NCBI RefSeq assembly: GCF_010993775.1
Contig: NZ_WOTO01000052.1
Span: 1-64,000 of the forward strand
From: Fodinicola feengrottensis
Lineage (GTDB): Bacteria > Actinomycetota > Actinomycetes > Mycobacteriales > HKI-0501
Reading direction: 5' to 3'
Length of the DNA: 64,000 bases
Made by a program: the position numbers and the translations under genes. Shown one piece after another: positions 26,695 to 38,119 of the stretch. Below the pieces are notes generated by a model. The model did no database searches, was not told the DNA's origin, and was given only the letters and a program-made list of their open reading frames with translations. Every line of letters starts with the position of its first letter. Position 1 is the stretch's first letter.

Positions 26695-27280
26695 CTAAAG
26701 TGTCGGTTTAATGGTCGGCGACGTGTGCCGCTGGACTTCGCGCAAGGCAAGCGACCAAGGGAAAGAATCGAATCGGGCGGAGCCGGACCCTGGTGAATGC
26801 GGCTCCCAGTCGCCAGGGCCAAAGAGGATACGGACTCCTTCGGCGCGAAGTTCTTGCAGAGCCCGACGGAACGGCCTACGGGCGGCGAGAGCCGAATTTA
26901 CGAACGGGAGTATGACAATTAGGGTGCCGCGACCGAGGTTCTCCGAGAGTAGGTCGAGGGCGTATGTGTCGGCGGTGCCGTGGGCGAGTTTGTTGATGGT
27001 GTTGTAAGAAGCGGGCGCAACGATGATCGCGTCCGGCGCGGGGCGGCCGGTGGCGCGGCGTTCGGGATGAGGTGCGGTGGCTGGTGCGTACGGGGTTGCC
27101 GGTCTGCTTCTCCAGGGCCTCAATGTCGATGAAGCCTGCGCCAGCTGGTGTGGCGATGAGGTGTACGTCCCAGCCGTCATCCTGAGCGAGGGACACGAGG
27201 ATCCCGACTCGGGCGGCGGGGCCAGCGCCACAGACGAAGACCCAGAGGACGCGCGATTTCTTGGTCGGTTCGTCGGTCAT
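26695..27280 (-). CDS. Flavoprotein of the HFCD family (PPC decarboxylase-like)
   Basis: About 190 residues resembling phosphopantothenoylcysteine-decarboxylase-type flavoproteins: VCGAGPAARVGILVSLAQDD, VHLIATPAGAGFI, DAIIVAPASYNTINKLAHGT, ADTYALDLLSE, and LIVILPFVNSALAARRPFRR. The frame slips in GGGG at 27092-27095. Start ATG 27280 overlaps the stop of the upstream XRE/TPR regulator by 4 bp (ATGA). Such stand-alone flavoproteins bind FMN; the reaction here is unknown. Part of the putative island. Confidence 0.8.
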
Positions 27281-28733
27281 TCCGCGGCTCCGATTCGGGC
27301 GGCGAGTTCGCGTACGCGCGGTTGCAGACTGGGCGGTGAAGCGGTGGCGAGCTGGTGGACCAGACCGTGAACCGATGACCGGTTAGTCAGCTCCTCCGGC
27401 GCGATGGCTTCGGCGTGGCGGATCGCGAGGTACGCCGGTTCGTGCTTGCCCCACTGGGTAAATCCGGCGGCCACGTCGAGATAGAACGTTGCGCGACGCT
27501 CAACCAGTTCGATGGAAGCGTCGTCCACCTCGCGAGCAATCGCAATGGCGCTGCCGGCGTCTCCGAGCGTGACGGCGAGGTTGATTCGGTGCAGTTGAAC
27601 GTTTGTCGGGCCGAATGCGGTCCAGGCGTGGTTGCCGTCGTGGCCGAGCATGGTGGCGGTTCGTTCTGCCTCGCCGACCAGTTCAAGGGTCGTGTCGTGT
27701 CTCGGTCGCTTCCCCGCGCTGCGGCGACAGCGCCTCGCAAGAGCAGTGAACCGTAGACGGAAAGCGATGATTCGTCGTCGGGGTCGAGGTGGGCTTGGAA
27801 GCCTTCGGCGAATCGTTTGACGTATGTGCTGGCTTGGCGGGCGCCGCCGCTTCCCATGAGTGCGTGGGAAACGATGCGGGCGCTGGCTCCAATGGTGACC
27901 GGGATTTCGCTGTCGCGGGCGGCGTTCATGCTGCGGTCTGCGGCGACTGCGGCGGGGCCCTCGTTGCCGACTTTTAAGAGAATGCCAGCAATAACGTGGT
28001 ACGCATCGGAGATTGCAGACTGCAAACGGGATTTGAAGTCTCCGCTGGAGACTGTGACTGCGGCTTGTAGTGCGGGGACGAGCTCGGCGAGTGTGCGGCG
28101 GCGGCGGCGTCGTAGCGGCATGCCTGGTACTGGTTGCGTACTCGCACGCTGAGGCGCAGCAGCTGATCCGGCGGCACGGCTCGCTCGGTCGGCGATGACG
28201 GTGCTAGCGGGAAGGGGATCAGCAGCTCGGTAAGGAAGCTCGAGGCGGTGTTGGCTGCTGAGGCGAGTGAGCCAGCGAGGGTGGAAGCTCCGGCCAGTGC
28301 CAAGAGGTCCCGCCTGCGCATGGCGTTGTCTGCTCTCTCGTCCGCCCCGTCCAGTACCCGATCCCACGAAAGTAGCCCGCTGTCAGAGTCCGAGCTATCC
28401 ATCGCTGAGATAGGTCCGATGTCCAACACGGACGCTTCAGAAGGCACATGAGGGGGTAAGGCCGAGATGCATCCGGGACAGGTCTGGCATGCCCAGACCG
28501 TCAGCGACCCGTTCCAGGAGCACGATGCTTTCGGCCTGGTGTATGCCCTTCATGAACTCGCTGATCCGGCCTTGCTTCATGTCTGTAGCGATGCCGATCT
28601 GCGTCTGCGTGATCTGGTGGTACTGGCGCAGCAACCGGAACAGACGGCCGAGGTCACGGGCGTGCAAGGCGTCGCAGACCTGGGGGCGAGTCCAGAACGT
28701 GGAGGGAAGGTTGATCAGGTCGTGTGCTGGCAC
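27277..28733 (-). CDS. XRE-type regulator with TPR-like domain, partner of the flavoprotein
   Basis: About 485 residues in several frames. The N-terminus has an XRE helix-turn-helix (LGRLFRLLRQYHQITQTQIG, IATDMKQGRISEFMKGIHQ). A linker with RRRDLLALAGASTLAG follows, then a helical repeat region (SAISDAYHVIAGILLKVGNE, AAVAADRSMNAARDSEIPVT, AISIAREVDDAS-type repeats) ending ELAARIGAAE. Frame breaks lie near 28455, near 28130 and near 27640. This architecture is common in actinobacteria and similar to the regulator at 7153. Its stop overlaps the flavoprotein start, so the two form an operon. Confidence 0.78.
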
Positions 28734-29155
28734 CCGCCCGGATACCTCCCGTCTAGTGTGCCTGAGCTGCGGAAACTTCCTGGCCAGTGATCCTAAGCCC
28801 GCAGAGGGTCACTGTGGGGTGCCGGACTATCTCATCCCCGGATATCTCATCGTGGGGTGTCCGCGTGACCGGTGGCTCGACAAGCTCTGTGACGTGGGCA
28901 GATCAGAGCAAGCACAGACGTGCCGGTCCTGCGAGGGCTGTGGCCGGTTCGCGGTTGCTGGTCTATGCCTCGTCTCGAACCGGAGGACCGGGCCGGGTAG
29001 ATCCTGGCCGTCTTGATCCGGCACCAGGGCAGGTGTACACGAAATCCGTTTCCGTTTCGATGCAAGGTCGGGATTCGGTTCGTGGTGATCGGCAAATCCG
29101 CCTGTCCTGGTGCCCTCCACTCTTTCCCACGCCAGCGCCGAAAGGAGACCTGCCC
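28734..29155. other. Intergenic stretch within the putative island
   Basis: About 420 bp between the divergent XRE regulator and the small cysteine-rich protein. Open frames here are shadows without ribosome sites. It contains a short direct repeat (ATCTCATC/ATATCTCATCG near 28829-28851) and presumably both promoters. I see no gene. Confidence 0.4.
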
Positions 29156-29504
29156 ATGAAATTCCGCGACGCCCACACACAGCCAGAGCTGGACGAACGA
29201 ACCATCTTCGAAGCATTGGACGTACGCACGGAAAATGTCCAGGACTCGCTGCTGTGGGAGCTGGGCCGCGCGGGTCTGCGATGACCACCGCAAGGGAATC
29301 GGGTACTGCCTGATCTGCCAGCAGGAATGGCCGTGCTCGGCTTACCTGCTCGGCGTCAACGGGTTGGACTCCTCGATGCGGCCCGCGTGGCGGCGGCTGT
29401 CTTGGCGGTCCGGCCTGCAGCAACTCCGCCGGTCAGCTCGCAGTGGAGCTGACCGGCGTTTTGCCTGGTGGGCATGGCGGAGGATACGAGATTCGAACTC
29501 GTGA
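29156..29504 (+). CDS. Small cysteine-rich protein with CxxCxxxWPC motif
   Basis: ATG 29156 follows a strong AAAGGAG site. The first 40 residues (MKFRDAHTQPELDERTIFEA, LLWELGRAG) run into a frame slip near 29275, after which the frame reads CDDHRKGIGYCLICQQEWPC and SAYLLGVNG. The C..H and CxxCxxxWPC residues suggest a small zinc site. The 3' end is uncertain: the frame runs on to 29504 into the tRNA on the other strand, and a hairpin at 29429-29456 suggests an earlier true end. A shared CxxCxxxWPC motif occurs in the small protein at 54121. Confidence 0.5.
29429..29462 (+). terminator. Rho-independent terminator
   Basis: CCGGTCAGCTC-GCAGTG-GAGCTGACCGG followed by CGTTTT. Oriented to end the small cysteine-rich gene; it also lies just beyond the 3' end of the minus-strand tRNA-Ser. 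Confidence 0.75.
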
Positions 29505-29562
29505 GGGGTTGCCCCCAACACGCTTTCCAAGCGTGCGCCCTAGGCCACTAGGCGAATCCTCC
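29475..29562 (-). tRNA. tRNA-Ser (GGA), intact copy and integration target
   Basis: On the minus strand GGAGGAT pairs with ATCCTCC. The anticodon arm CACGC-TTGGAAA-GCGTG gives GGA. A long variable arm (TTGGGGGCAACCCCT) and T-arm with TTCGAAT follow, and CCA is encoded at 29477-29475. Its 3' half is repeated at 23977-24033. Confidence 0.96.
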
Positions 29563-29651
29563 GTCGAGCATCGTACCTACCCGGTGGAGGGGACCTGACC
29601 GGCGGGCCGGCGGCTGAACTGACTGTCGGGGGGCGGGGTAAAGTACTGAGT

Positions 29652-29743
29652 AGCCCCTCGTGCGGCGTGCATCCTGTGAACTCCCCCAGGGCCGGAAGGC
29701 AGCAAGGGTAAGCGGGCTCTGGCGGGTGCGCGGGGGGTCCTTT
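29652..29743 (+). ncRNA. ffs: Signal recognition particle RNA, small bacterial type
   Basis: Contains the universally conserved SRP apical domain, with GGCCGGAAGGCAGCAAGGGT followed by the returning strand, flanked by CCCCTCGTGCGG and GCGCGGGGGG, which close the long stem. A T-rich tract (CCTTTCTTTTTA) ends it at about 29749. Location directly before dnaX is usual in actinobacteria. The exact ends are approximate. Confidence 0.93.
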
Positions 29744-29792
29744 CTTTTTAGCCGAAACCAGCGCTGACAGGCGAAGAGGGAGGCGGTGTTCA

Positions 29793-31851
29793 GTGGCGAA
29801 CCTCGCGCTCTACCGAAAGTATCGTCCGCGGACCTTCGCCGAGGTCGTCGGGCAGGAGCACGTCACCGGCCCGCTCATCCAGGCGCTGAAGAACGGCAAG
29901 CTGAACCACGCGTACCTGTTCAGCGGTCCGCGCGGCTGCGGCAAGACCTCCTCTGCTCGCATCCTGGCTCGCTCGATGAACTGCGAGAAGGGCCCGACCC
30001 CGACGCCGTGCGGTGAGTGCGACTCCTGCGTGGCGCTGGCGCCGAACGGTTCCGGCAGCCTCGACGTGATCGAGATTGACGCGGCCAGCCACAACGGCGT
30101 CGAAGACGCGCGTGACCTGCGGGAACGGGCTTTCTTCGCGCCGGTGTCCAGTCGCTTCAAGGTGTACGTGATCGACGAGGCGCACATGGTCACCACGGCG
30201 GCGTTCAACGCGCTGCTGAAGCTGGTGGAGGAGCCGCCGGAGTTCGTGAAGTTCGTTTTCGCGACCACCGAGCCGGAAAAAGGTGCTGCCGACGATCCGT
30301 TCGCGTACGCACCACTACCCGTTCCGGCTGATCCCGCCAGCGCGCAGCTGCGCGACCTGCTGGACGAGATCTGTACGAACGAGAACGTGAAGATCGAGCC
30401 GACCGTGCTGCCGCTGGTGGTACGGGCCGGTGGCGGCTCGGCCCGGGACTCGCTGTCGGTGCTGGACCAGTTGTTGGCCGGCGCGGGCGAGGACGGTGTG
30501 ACGTACGAGCGGGCCATCGCGCTGCTCGGAGTCACCGACGCGACCTTGCTCGACGACGTCTGCGACGCGCTCGCCGCGGCGGACGGTGCCGCCGTTTTCC
30601 ACGCGGTCAACAAGGTGGTCGAGGGCGGCCACGATCCCCGCCGATTCGCCACTGACCTGCTGGAACGGCTCCGCGACCTGGTGGTGCTGGAGCGCGTACC
30701 GGATGCCGGCGCGAGCGGGCTGATCGACGTGCCGGCGGACCAGTTGGAGCGGATGACCGGGCAAGCGCTGCGGCTCGGGCCGGGGTCGCTGTCCCGGATG
30801 GCCGACATCGTGCACGAAGGGCTCATCCAGATGCGGGGTACGACCTCGCCGCGGCTGGTGCTTGAGCTCCTGTGCGCACGCATGCTGCTGCCGGCGGCCG
30901 AGGAGAGTCACAGCGCGCTGATGCAGCGGCTGGAGCGGATGGAGCGCCGTCTGGAGATCGGCGGGATGACCTCGCCGGCGCCCCCGCAGCCAGCTCCGGT
31001 TCAGCAGGCGCCCGCCCAGCAGCCGGCTCCGGTGCGGCCGGCGCCAAGTTCAACCTGCGGCTCCAGCTCCGCAAGCTCCGGCTCCTGCCGCCCCAACCCC
31101 AACCCCGCCTGCGCCGGCGCCGGTTCAGCAGGCACCGGCGCAGCCGGTCGCCCCGGCGCCAAAGCCGGCCGACCCGGTGCCCGCGGCTTCGCCACCGGCA
31201 GCTCAGTCGCGTACCGAAGTGGCCCCCGGCGCGATGGACACCACGGCCGTACGGCAGATCTGGCCGCAGGTTCTGGACAAGGTGAAGGGCATCCGGCGGG
31301 CGCACTGGTCGGCCTTGATGGACTCGACGCCCAGCGACATCGAGGGCACCACCCTCGTTATCACGGTGAAGAACCAGGGCAACGCGGCCTGGCTGGGCAA
31401 GGACGAGGCGATCCAGGCGGTCGCCCAGATCCTCAACGAGCTGCTGGGCGTCCGCTGGTCTTTGCGGTACGTGACTGGCAAGGCACCAACCGCCCCCGCG
31501 CCGCCGCGCCCACGGCCGCGCCGAGCCGGCCGGAGCCACCGGCGCCCGCCGCTCCGGCACCGACCCCGCCCGGCCGCGAGCGCACCGCCGGAGAACGACT
31601 GGCCGGACGTACGAGCGGTGCCCGGCGGCAACGCGGCGCCCGACCCGGCACCGGAGAAGACGAATGGCGGCGGGCCGCCGCCCGGCGCGAAGATCGTCGA
31701 CATTGAGCCGCCACCGGACCCGTACGACGAGCCGTATCCGGACGACGAAGGCTCGACGGGCCTGACCGCGCCGGGCGAACGGGTCGACGTGATGAGCAGC
31801 GCCATCCAGGCGATTCAGGTCCTGGGCGCCACCGAAATCAAAGAGACCTGA
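29793..31851 (+). CDS. dnaX: DNA polymerase III subunit gamma/tau
   Basis: Clamp-loader ATPase, ~685 residues. It starts NLALYRKYRPRTFAEVVGQE, with Walker A SGPRGCGKTS, the four-cysteine zinc module (C-x8-CGECDSC) and Walker B region VYVIDEAHM. A long Pro/Ala-rich linker follows, then a tau-like C-terminal domain (VRQIWPQVLDKVKGIRRAHW, AWLGKDEAIQAVAQILN). The frame is broken at about 30275, returning at about 30335 (the expected VLPTIRSRTHHYPFRLIPP lies in another frame). It breaks again near 31050, with a further compensated pair in the linker near 31490-31590. GTG 29793 follows GAGGGAGG. An essential gene, so the breaks must be errors. Confidence 0.94.
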
Positions 31852-31914
31852 GCCTGACCAGTAGTTCGCCGCCGGCCGGCTAGGCTGGCGGAAAGCCAAC
31901 AGAGGGAGTCAGCC

Positions 31915-32262
31915 GTGAGGCCCGGTGGCCAGCCCAACATGCAGCAGATGCTCAAGCAGGCGCAGAAAATGCAGCGCCAGATGGAGCAGGCCCAGGCCGA
32001 GCTCGCGGCCGCTGAGGTGACCGGCTCGGCCGGCGGTGGTTTGGTGACCGCGACCGTCACCGGCTCCGGAGAGCTCACCGCGCTTGCCATCGACCCGAAG
32101 GTCGTCGACCCCGACGACGTCGAGACGCTCGCTGATCTGGTGCTCGCGGCCGTACGAGCAGCCAGCGACCAGGCGAAGAAGCTCGCCGAGGAGAAGATGG
32201 CCCCGGTCACCGGCGGACTCGGTGGCGCCTTGGGTGGCCTGCCCGGCGGCCTCGGCCTGTGA
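31915..32262 (+). CDS. ybaB: Nucleoid-associated protein, YbaB/EbfC family
   Basis: 115 residues: [64 protein letters not shown]-binding dimer regularly encoded between dnaX and recR, as here. GTG 31915 has AGAGGGAG upstream. Frame intact; the C-terminus is Gly-rich. Confidence 0.95.
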   Translation: MRPGGQPNMQQMLKQAQKMQRQMEQAQAELAAAEVTGSAGGGLVTATVTGSGELTALAIDPKVVDPDDVETLADLVLAAVRAASDQAKKLAEEKMAPVTGGLGGALGGLPGGLGL

Positions 32263-32283
32263 CCAAGGACCGGTAGGCCGGCT

Positions 32284-32882
32284 GTGTATGAGGGAGCGCT
32301 CGCCGACCTGATCGACGAACTCGGCCGATTGCCCGGGATCGGGCCCAAAAGCGCGCAGCGGATCGCGTTCTTCATCCTGTCCTCGGACCCTGCCGACGTG
32401 ACCCGGTTGTCGGCCGCGCTGACCCGGGTCAAGGACCAGGTCCGGTTCTGCACGATCTGTTTCAACGTGTCCGAGCAGGAACATTGCAAGATCTGCCGGG
32501 ACACCCGTCGTACGGACGAATTGATCTGCGTGGTCGAGGAACCAAAGACGTGGTGGCCGTCGAGCGTACTCGCGAGTTTCGCGGGAAATACCACGTTTTG
32601 GGCGGCGCGATCAATCCGCTGGACGGCATCGGCCCAGACGATCTGCGGATCCGTGAGCTGATGGCGCGACTGTCGTCCGGCCTGACCCGGGAGATCATTC
32701 TCGCCACCGACCCGAACACCGAGGGCGAGGCCACTGCCACCTATCTGGCGCTGATGCTCAAACCCATGGGGCTTTCGGTCACCCGGTTGGCGAGCGGGCT
32801 GCCGGTCGGTGGTGACCTGGAATACGCCGACGAGGTCACACTTGGTCGGGCATTCGAAGGTCGCCGTGTCCTGGACGTTTAG
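32284..32882 (+). CDS. recR: Recombination protein RecR
   Basis: About 199 residues acting with RecF/RecO in gap repair. Helix-hairpin-helix [20 protein letters not shown], four-cysteine zinc finger [16 protein letters not shown], then a Toprim domain ([37 protein letters not shown]). A missing base near 32543 breaks the frame inside EEPK-DVVAVE. Follows ybaB in the conserved dnaX-ybaB-recR order. GTG 32284. Confidence 0.94.
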
Positions 32883-32996
32883 GAATTCCGTCGTACGGAA
32901 CGAAAGACACTGTCCACAATGGACAAACCTGTCACGGCCATCACAATACGAGGATATTCGCTAACGACGTCCTACCTTTGCGGCGAGTTCTTAGTG

Positions 32997-34357
32997 TGAC
33001 TTCCACGGTTCCCTCCGCGTCCCCGTCTGACCCTTCTTTACTCGGTCGGTCCGGTCCCGATCGTCAGATCGCGGCCGGACTACTCCAGACTCGCCTGGCC
33101 GATGTGGCTGCTGGGCATGAGCGTTTATGCGATCGCTGTTTTCCAACGCAGCAGCCTCGGCGTCGCCGGGCTCGCCGGGCTCGCTGCCGCCGCGCATTTT
33201 CATGCCGGGCCGGCCGCGCTTTCTCTTTTCACTATTCTCCAACTGTCGGTCTACGCCCTCATGCAGGTGCCGGTCGGGTTGCTCGCCGATCGGGTTGGTC
33301 CGCGCCGGATGTTGGCCACCGGGCTGATGCTGATGGCGGTCGGCCAGCTCGGGGTCGCGCTCAGCGACCAACTGGCTGGTGGCATCGCCGCTCGGGTGCT
33401 GGTCGGCGCCGGCGACGCGATGAGTTTCGTTTCTCTCCTGCGGCTGATTTCGGCCTGGTTTCCGGCGCATCGATGCGCGCTGATGACGCAGCTCACATCT
33501 TTGGCTGGAATGGTGGGAAACCTTGCCTCGGTGCTGCCGATGAGCGCGCTTTGCACGCGTACGGCTGGACGCCGACCTTCCTGGCGAACGCTGGCGTTGC
33601 GGCGGTCATGCTGCTGCCGGTGGTTCTTCTGCTCCGCGATCGGCCGGGCGGCCGGCGTACCGCTGGGCCGATTCACACCGCGTCCGTACGACGCCAGCTC
33701 GCCGAGTCTTGGGCGCAGCCAGGCACTCGACTCGGCACCTGGACACATATGTGCACCCAGTTTTCGTCTTGTGTTTTTGGGCTGCTGTGGGGATTTCCGT
33801 TTCTGATCAAGGGTGAGGGGCTGCATACCGCGACCGCCGGTGTGCTGTTGACGGTGCTGGTACTCGCCGGTGCCGCACTCGCTCAGGTTTTCGGGGTTGT
33901 GTCGTCACGTTGGCCGACCGTCCGGCACCGGCTCGCGCTCGGGGTCGTGGTGACGACCATGTTTTCGTGGACGATCGTGTTGCTGTGGTCGCCGCACGTG
34001 CCGCTGCCGGTGTTGGTCGTTCACATCATCGTGCTGAGTGCCGGTGGGCCTGCCTCGATGCTGGGCTTTGAACACGCACGGGAGGCGAATCCGCCGCAGC
34101 GCGCTGGTACGGCGTCGGGGCTGGTGAACATCGGCGGTTTCAGCGCGTCGGTGGTGGCCATGTTGCTGATTGGGCTTGCACTGCAGGTTTTCGGCGGGCT
34201 GGGCGCGACCGCGTACACGATCGCCTTCGCCCTGCAGTTCCTGCTCTTCGCGGTCGGGCTGCGTCAGATGGTGCGCTATGGCCGTCTCGTCGCCGCCGTC
34301 AAAGGCAGGGCACCGCAACGAACGCTGCGCGCCATTCCTGTCGGCCACCGCCGATAG
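32997..34357 (+). CDS. MFS transporter
   Basis: About 450 residues with 12 predicted helices. WPMWLLGMSVYAIAVFQRSS, motif A-like GLLADRVGPRRMLATG, and VGAGDAMSFVSLLRLISAWF are followed, after a break near 33545, by YGWTPTFLANAGVAAVMLLP, VFGLLWGFPFLIKGEGLHTA and GTASGLVNIGGFSAS. A second break near 33080 separates the GTG-initiated N-terminus (TSTVPSASPSDPSLLGR) from DYSRLAWPM. The helix-4 and C-terminal pattern is like sugar-acid or amino-acid exporters of the MFS. Convergent with the MFS gene at 34507; a hairpin lies between. Confidence 0.85.
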
Positions 34358-34366
34358 CGTTGATTC

Positions 34367-34385
34367 GGGGGGCCCTGGCGCCCCC
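34367..34385. terminator. Hairpin between two convergent MFS genes
   Basis: A GGGGGG run and a CCCCC run form a compact GC stem just after the first MFS gene's stop, within a 150-bp gap. Likely a bidirectional transcription stop. Confidence 0.5.
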
Positions 34386-34506
34386 AAGGGGGATCGAGGT
34401 CCCCTGAATTCACGTTATCGGGCGGCACTGACAAAACGGAGCCCCACAGGTCGTGGCACGAATCCGGCGAACCGCCCTTGGCCGTCCCGGCGGGACAGCG
34501 CTGGGT

Positions 34507-35732
34507 TTAGCTGGGCGGGGGCGGTGGCCGCCGCGGTCGAGAGGGTGACGGGCGCGTACGCCAGCCGTTGCCGGAGCCGAAGCGGCCGATCGCGATCGCG
34601 ATCGCGGCCAGCGCGAGTGCCACGCCGACGCCGCCGGTGATGGCGAAACCCCAGGTGGCGCCGAGGTAGTCGATCGCGAGGCCGGCCAGCGGAGCACCGA
34701 TCGAGACGCCGGCGGTGCCGGCGGTGCCGTGCCAGCCCATCGCCTCGCCGCGGCGTACCGGCGGGACCAGTCGGTTGACGTCGGAGACGGTCGCGGAGAT
34801 CGACGGAGCGCACAGCATGCCGACCGGGAGCAGCGCGATGGCGAGAACCCACCAGTTCGGGGCGGCGGTCAGCAGCATGGTGGCGACGCCGAGCGACACG
34901 ACGATCGCGGCACTCGAAATCGCCTTCGACAGCCCGCCATAGAGCAGCCCGCCGATCATCGAGCCGACCGCCCAGACGGCTAGTACGACACCGATCCACA
35001 CGTCCTGGTGTTGGCCGCGGAGCACCGCGATGGCGGCCACCTCGCTGCCGACAGCGCCAGAGTGGAAGACGCCATAAGGACCAGCACCGACACGAAACCA
35101 GGACTGGCCATCCCGGCGCGTTGCGGCTTGTCAGCGACGGCTTCGGTGGCCGCGCTGACCACCCGCGGGTTGAGCACGACCAGCGTCAGGCAGGCGATCA
35201 CCTGGAACGCGCCCAGGCCCACCATCGTGACTGCCGGCGACAGCGCGGTGGAGGCGAGTACGCCGGCGAGCGGACCCACCATGTATGACATTTCGACGAG
35301 CACGGAATCCAGCGCGAAACCGGTCCGGCGCAGTTCCTCCGGCAGCATCGAGCCGATCGCCTGCCGGGAGATGCTGAAGACCGGCGGGTTGAACAGGCCG
35401 GCGAGCACGGCGGCCGGAACCAGCCAGACAAAACTCAGCAACGGCGCCACGGACCAGAAAATCGCGACCGCGACGATGGAGGGCAAGAGTGCCTTGCGTA
35501 CGCCGAAGCGGTCGATCGCCCGGCCCCGCCACGGACCGCTCAGAGCCGTACCGAGGGTCATCGCGGTGGCCAGCAGGCCCGCCTCGGCGTAACCGCGATG
35601 CAGGCCAACCACCACGTACAAGGTGAGCACGATGCTCGCCGCGAGGCCGGGGATGCGGGCCAGCGTGGTGACGGCCAGCAGCCGGGTCATCCCCGGCACC
35701 GCGAGGACGCGGCGATAGGGATTCTGTTTCAT
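34507..35732 (-). CDS. MFS transporter
   Basis: About 408 residues, 12 predicted helices. LLAVTTLARIPGLAASIVLT, GPWRGRAIDRFGVRKALLPS (motif A region), and FNPPVFSISRQAIGSMLPEE are followed, after one break near 35040, by WIGVVLAVWAVGSMIGGLLY, PVRRGEAMGWHGTAGTAGVS and IDYLGATWGFAITGGVGVAL. The C-terminal tail is Pro/Arg-rich. ATG 35732 has a GGAG site; ATG 35741 is an alternative. Substrate unknown. Upstream lies a region of stacked inverted repeats. Confidence 0.85.
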
Positions 35733-35785
35733 ACCGATCATTCTCCGGTCCGGTTGACGAGCAGTCCACGCATTTTCCGGCCCGC

Positions 35786-35838
35786 GGTGGTGGGTGTGCT
35801 CACAATTTCGCGCGGCTCCATGGGAGCACCCACCACCG
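35786..35838. repeat. Long imperfect inverted repeat upstream of the MFS gene
   Basis: CGGTGGTGGGTGTGCTC (35786-35802) faces GAGCACCCACCACCG (35824-35838), with a 2-nt bulge and a 21-nt loop. It lies in the leader between the leuA terminator hairpin and the MFS start at 35732. Confidence 0.6.
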
Positions 35839-35864
35839 ACAGTTTCGGTGGCCAGCGGACCATT

Positions 35865-35893
35865 TCTGCACAATCGGATTCCGATTGTGCAGA
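35865..35893. promoter_or_regulatory. Perfect 14-bp inverted repeat, operator-like
   Basis: TCTGCACAATCGGA-T-TCCGATTGTGCAGA, two 14-bp arms around one base, about 130 bp upstream of the MFS start at 35732. The length and tightness suggest a dimeric regulator's operator; no regulator gene is adjacent. Confidence 0.55.
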
Positions 35894-35898
35894 CGTAC

Positions 35899-35940
35899 GC
35901 AGGGACTCCTCTCACTCATACGAGAGAGAGGAGTCCCTGC
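35899..35940 (-). terminator. 15-bp stem-loop after leuA
   Basis: GCAGGGACTCCTCTC (35899-35913) pairs perfectly with 35926-35940 around a 12-nt loop, 65 bp beyond the leuA stop. There is no T-run, so it is a probable but not certain terminator of leuA. Confidence 0.6.
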
Positions 35941-36005
35941 GGGCACAACGGGACAGCGGTCGGCGGAGCGTGGTCGACGGCGCCGGCGGCGGTCCTACGA
36001 GTGAG

Positions 36006-37750
<1,745 letters not shown>

Positions 37751-37837
37751 TCAGGAGGCTGCCGTGACTGGCAGGGCGGTGAGGGCCGGCGGAGGGCAAC
37801 AGCAAACTCCGCGACGGGGAGCCGGCCTGGTGATTCG

Positions 37838-37879
37838 TCAGGCCCCGCCGCGGCAGCGAAGAAGAAGAAGCAGCGCCAT
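37838..37879 (-). CDS. Leucine leader peptide of leuA
   Basis: A 13-residue open frame, MALLLLLRCRGGA, with five consecutive leucine codons (CTG followed by four CTT), about 100 nt before leuA on the same strand. CTT is a rare codon in this GC-rich genome, which should sharpen ribosome stalling. Short GC hairpins (CTGCC/GGCAG near 37762-37778) lie between it and leuA. Leader-peptide attenuation of leuA is predicted in actinobacteria generally; here it is inferred from this sequence. Confidence 0.75.
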   Translation of the reverse strand: MALLLLLRCRGGA

Positions 37880-38002
37880 CCGCACAAAGATCACAGTAGG
37901 CGAGTCCCGCCCCAGGATGGAAACCCCATCCCACTATGTGGACTCCGCGACTCTCCCCATACCCGCTCCCGCCGAAAATTTTCACGCGCGCGCGTCCTCA
38001 AA

Positions 38003-38014
38003 CCCCCCCCCCCC
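38003..38014. repeat. Run of 12 cytosines
   Basis: Twelve C in a row, followed by another C8 run near 38105-38112. It lies in the non-coding stretch upstream of the leuA leader. The exact length is doubtful given the indel pattern in this window. Confidence 0.8.
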
Positions 38015-38119
38015 ACCCGATCACTGGGTGGGGGCCAGAAAACAGGCATCGGTACGACAATTTCACGCCGTAACAGATACCTCACACCCATCCCACCCAC
38101 ACCGCCCCCCCCAACCCAG

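Noticed and set aside
29640-29760. Riboswitch or leader upstream of dnaX
   Set aside because: The conserved GGCCGGAAGGCAGCAAGGGT core identifies it as SRP RNA.
29793-31851. Programmed ribosomal frameshifting in dnaX
   Set aside because: Programmed frameshifting in some bacteria yields gamma from dnaX, but here the frame leaves and returns (near 30275 and 30335) across conserved ATPase sequence and breaks again in the linker. That fits sequence errors, not a single programmed site.
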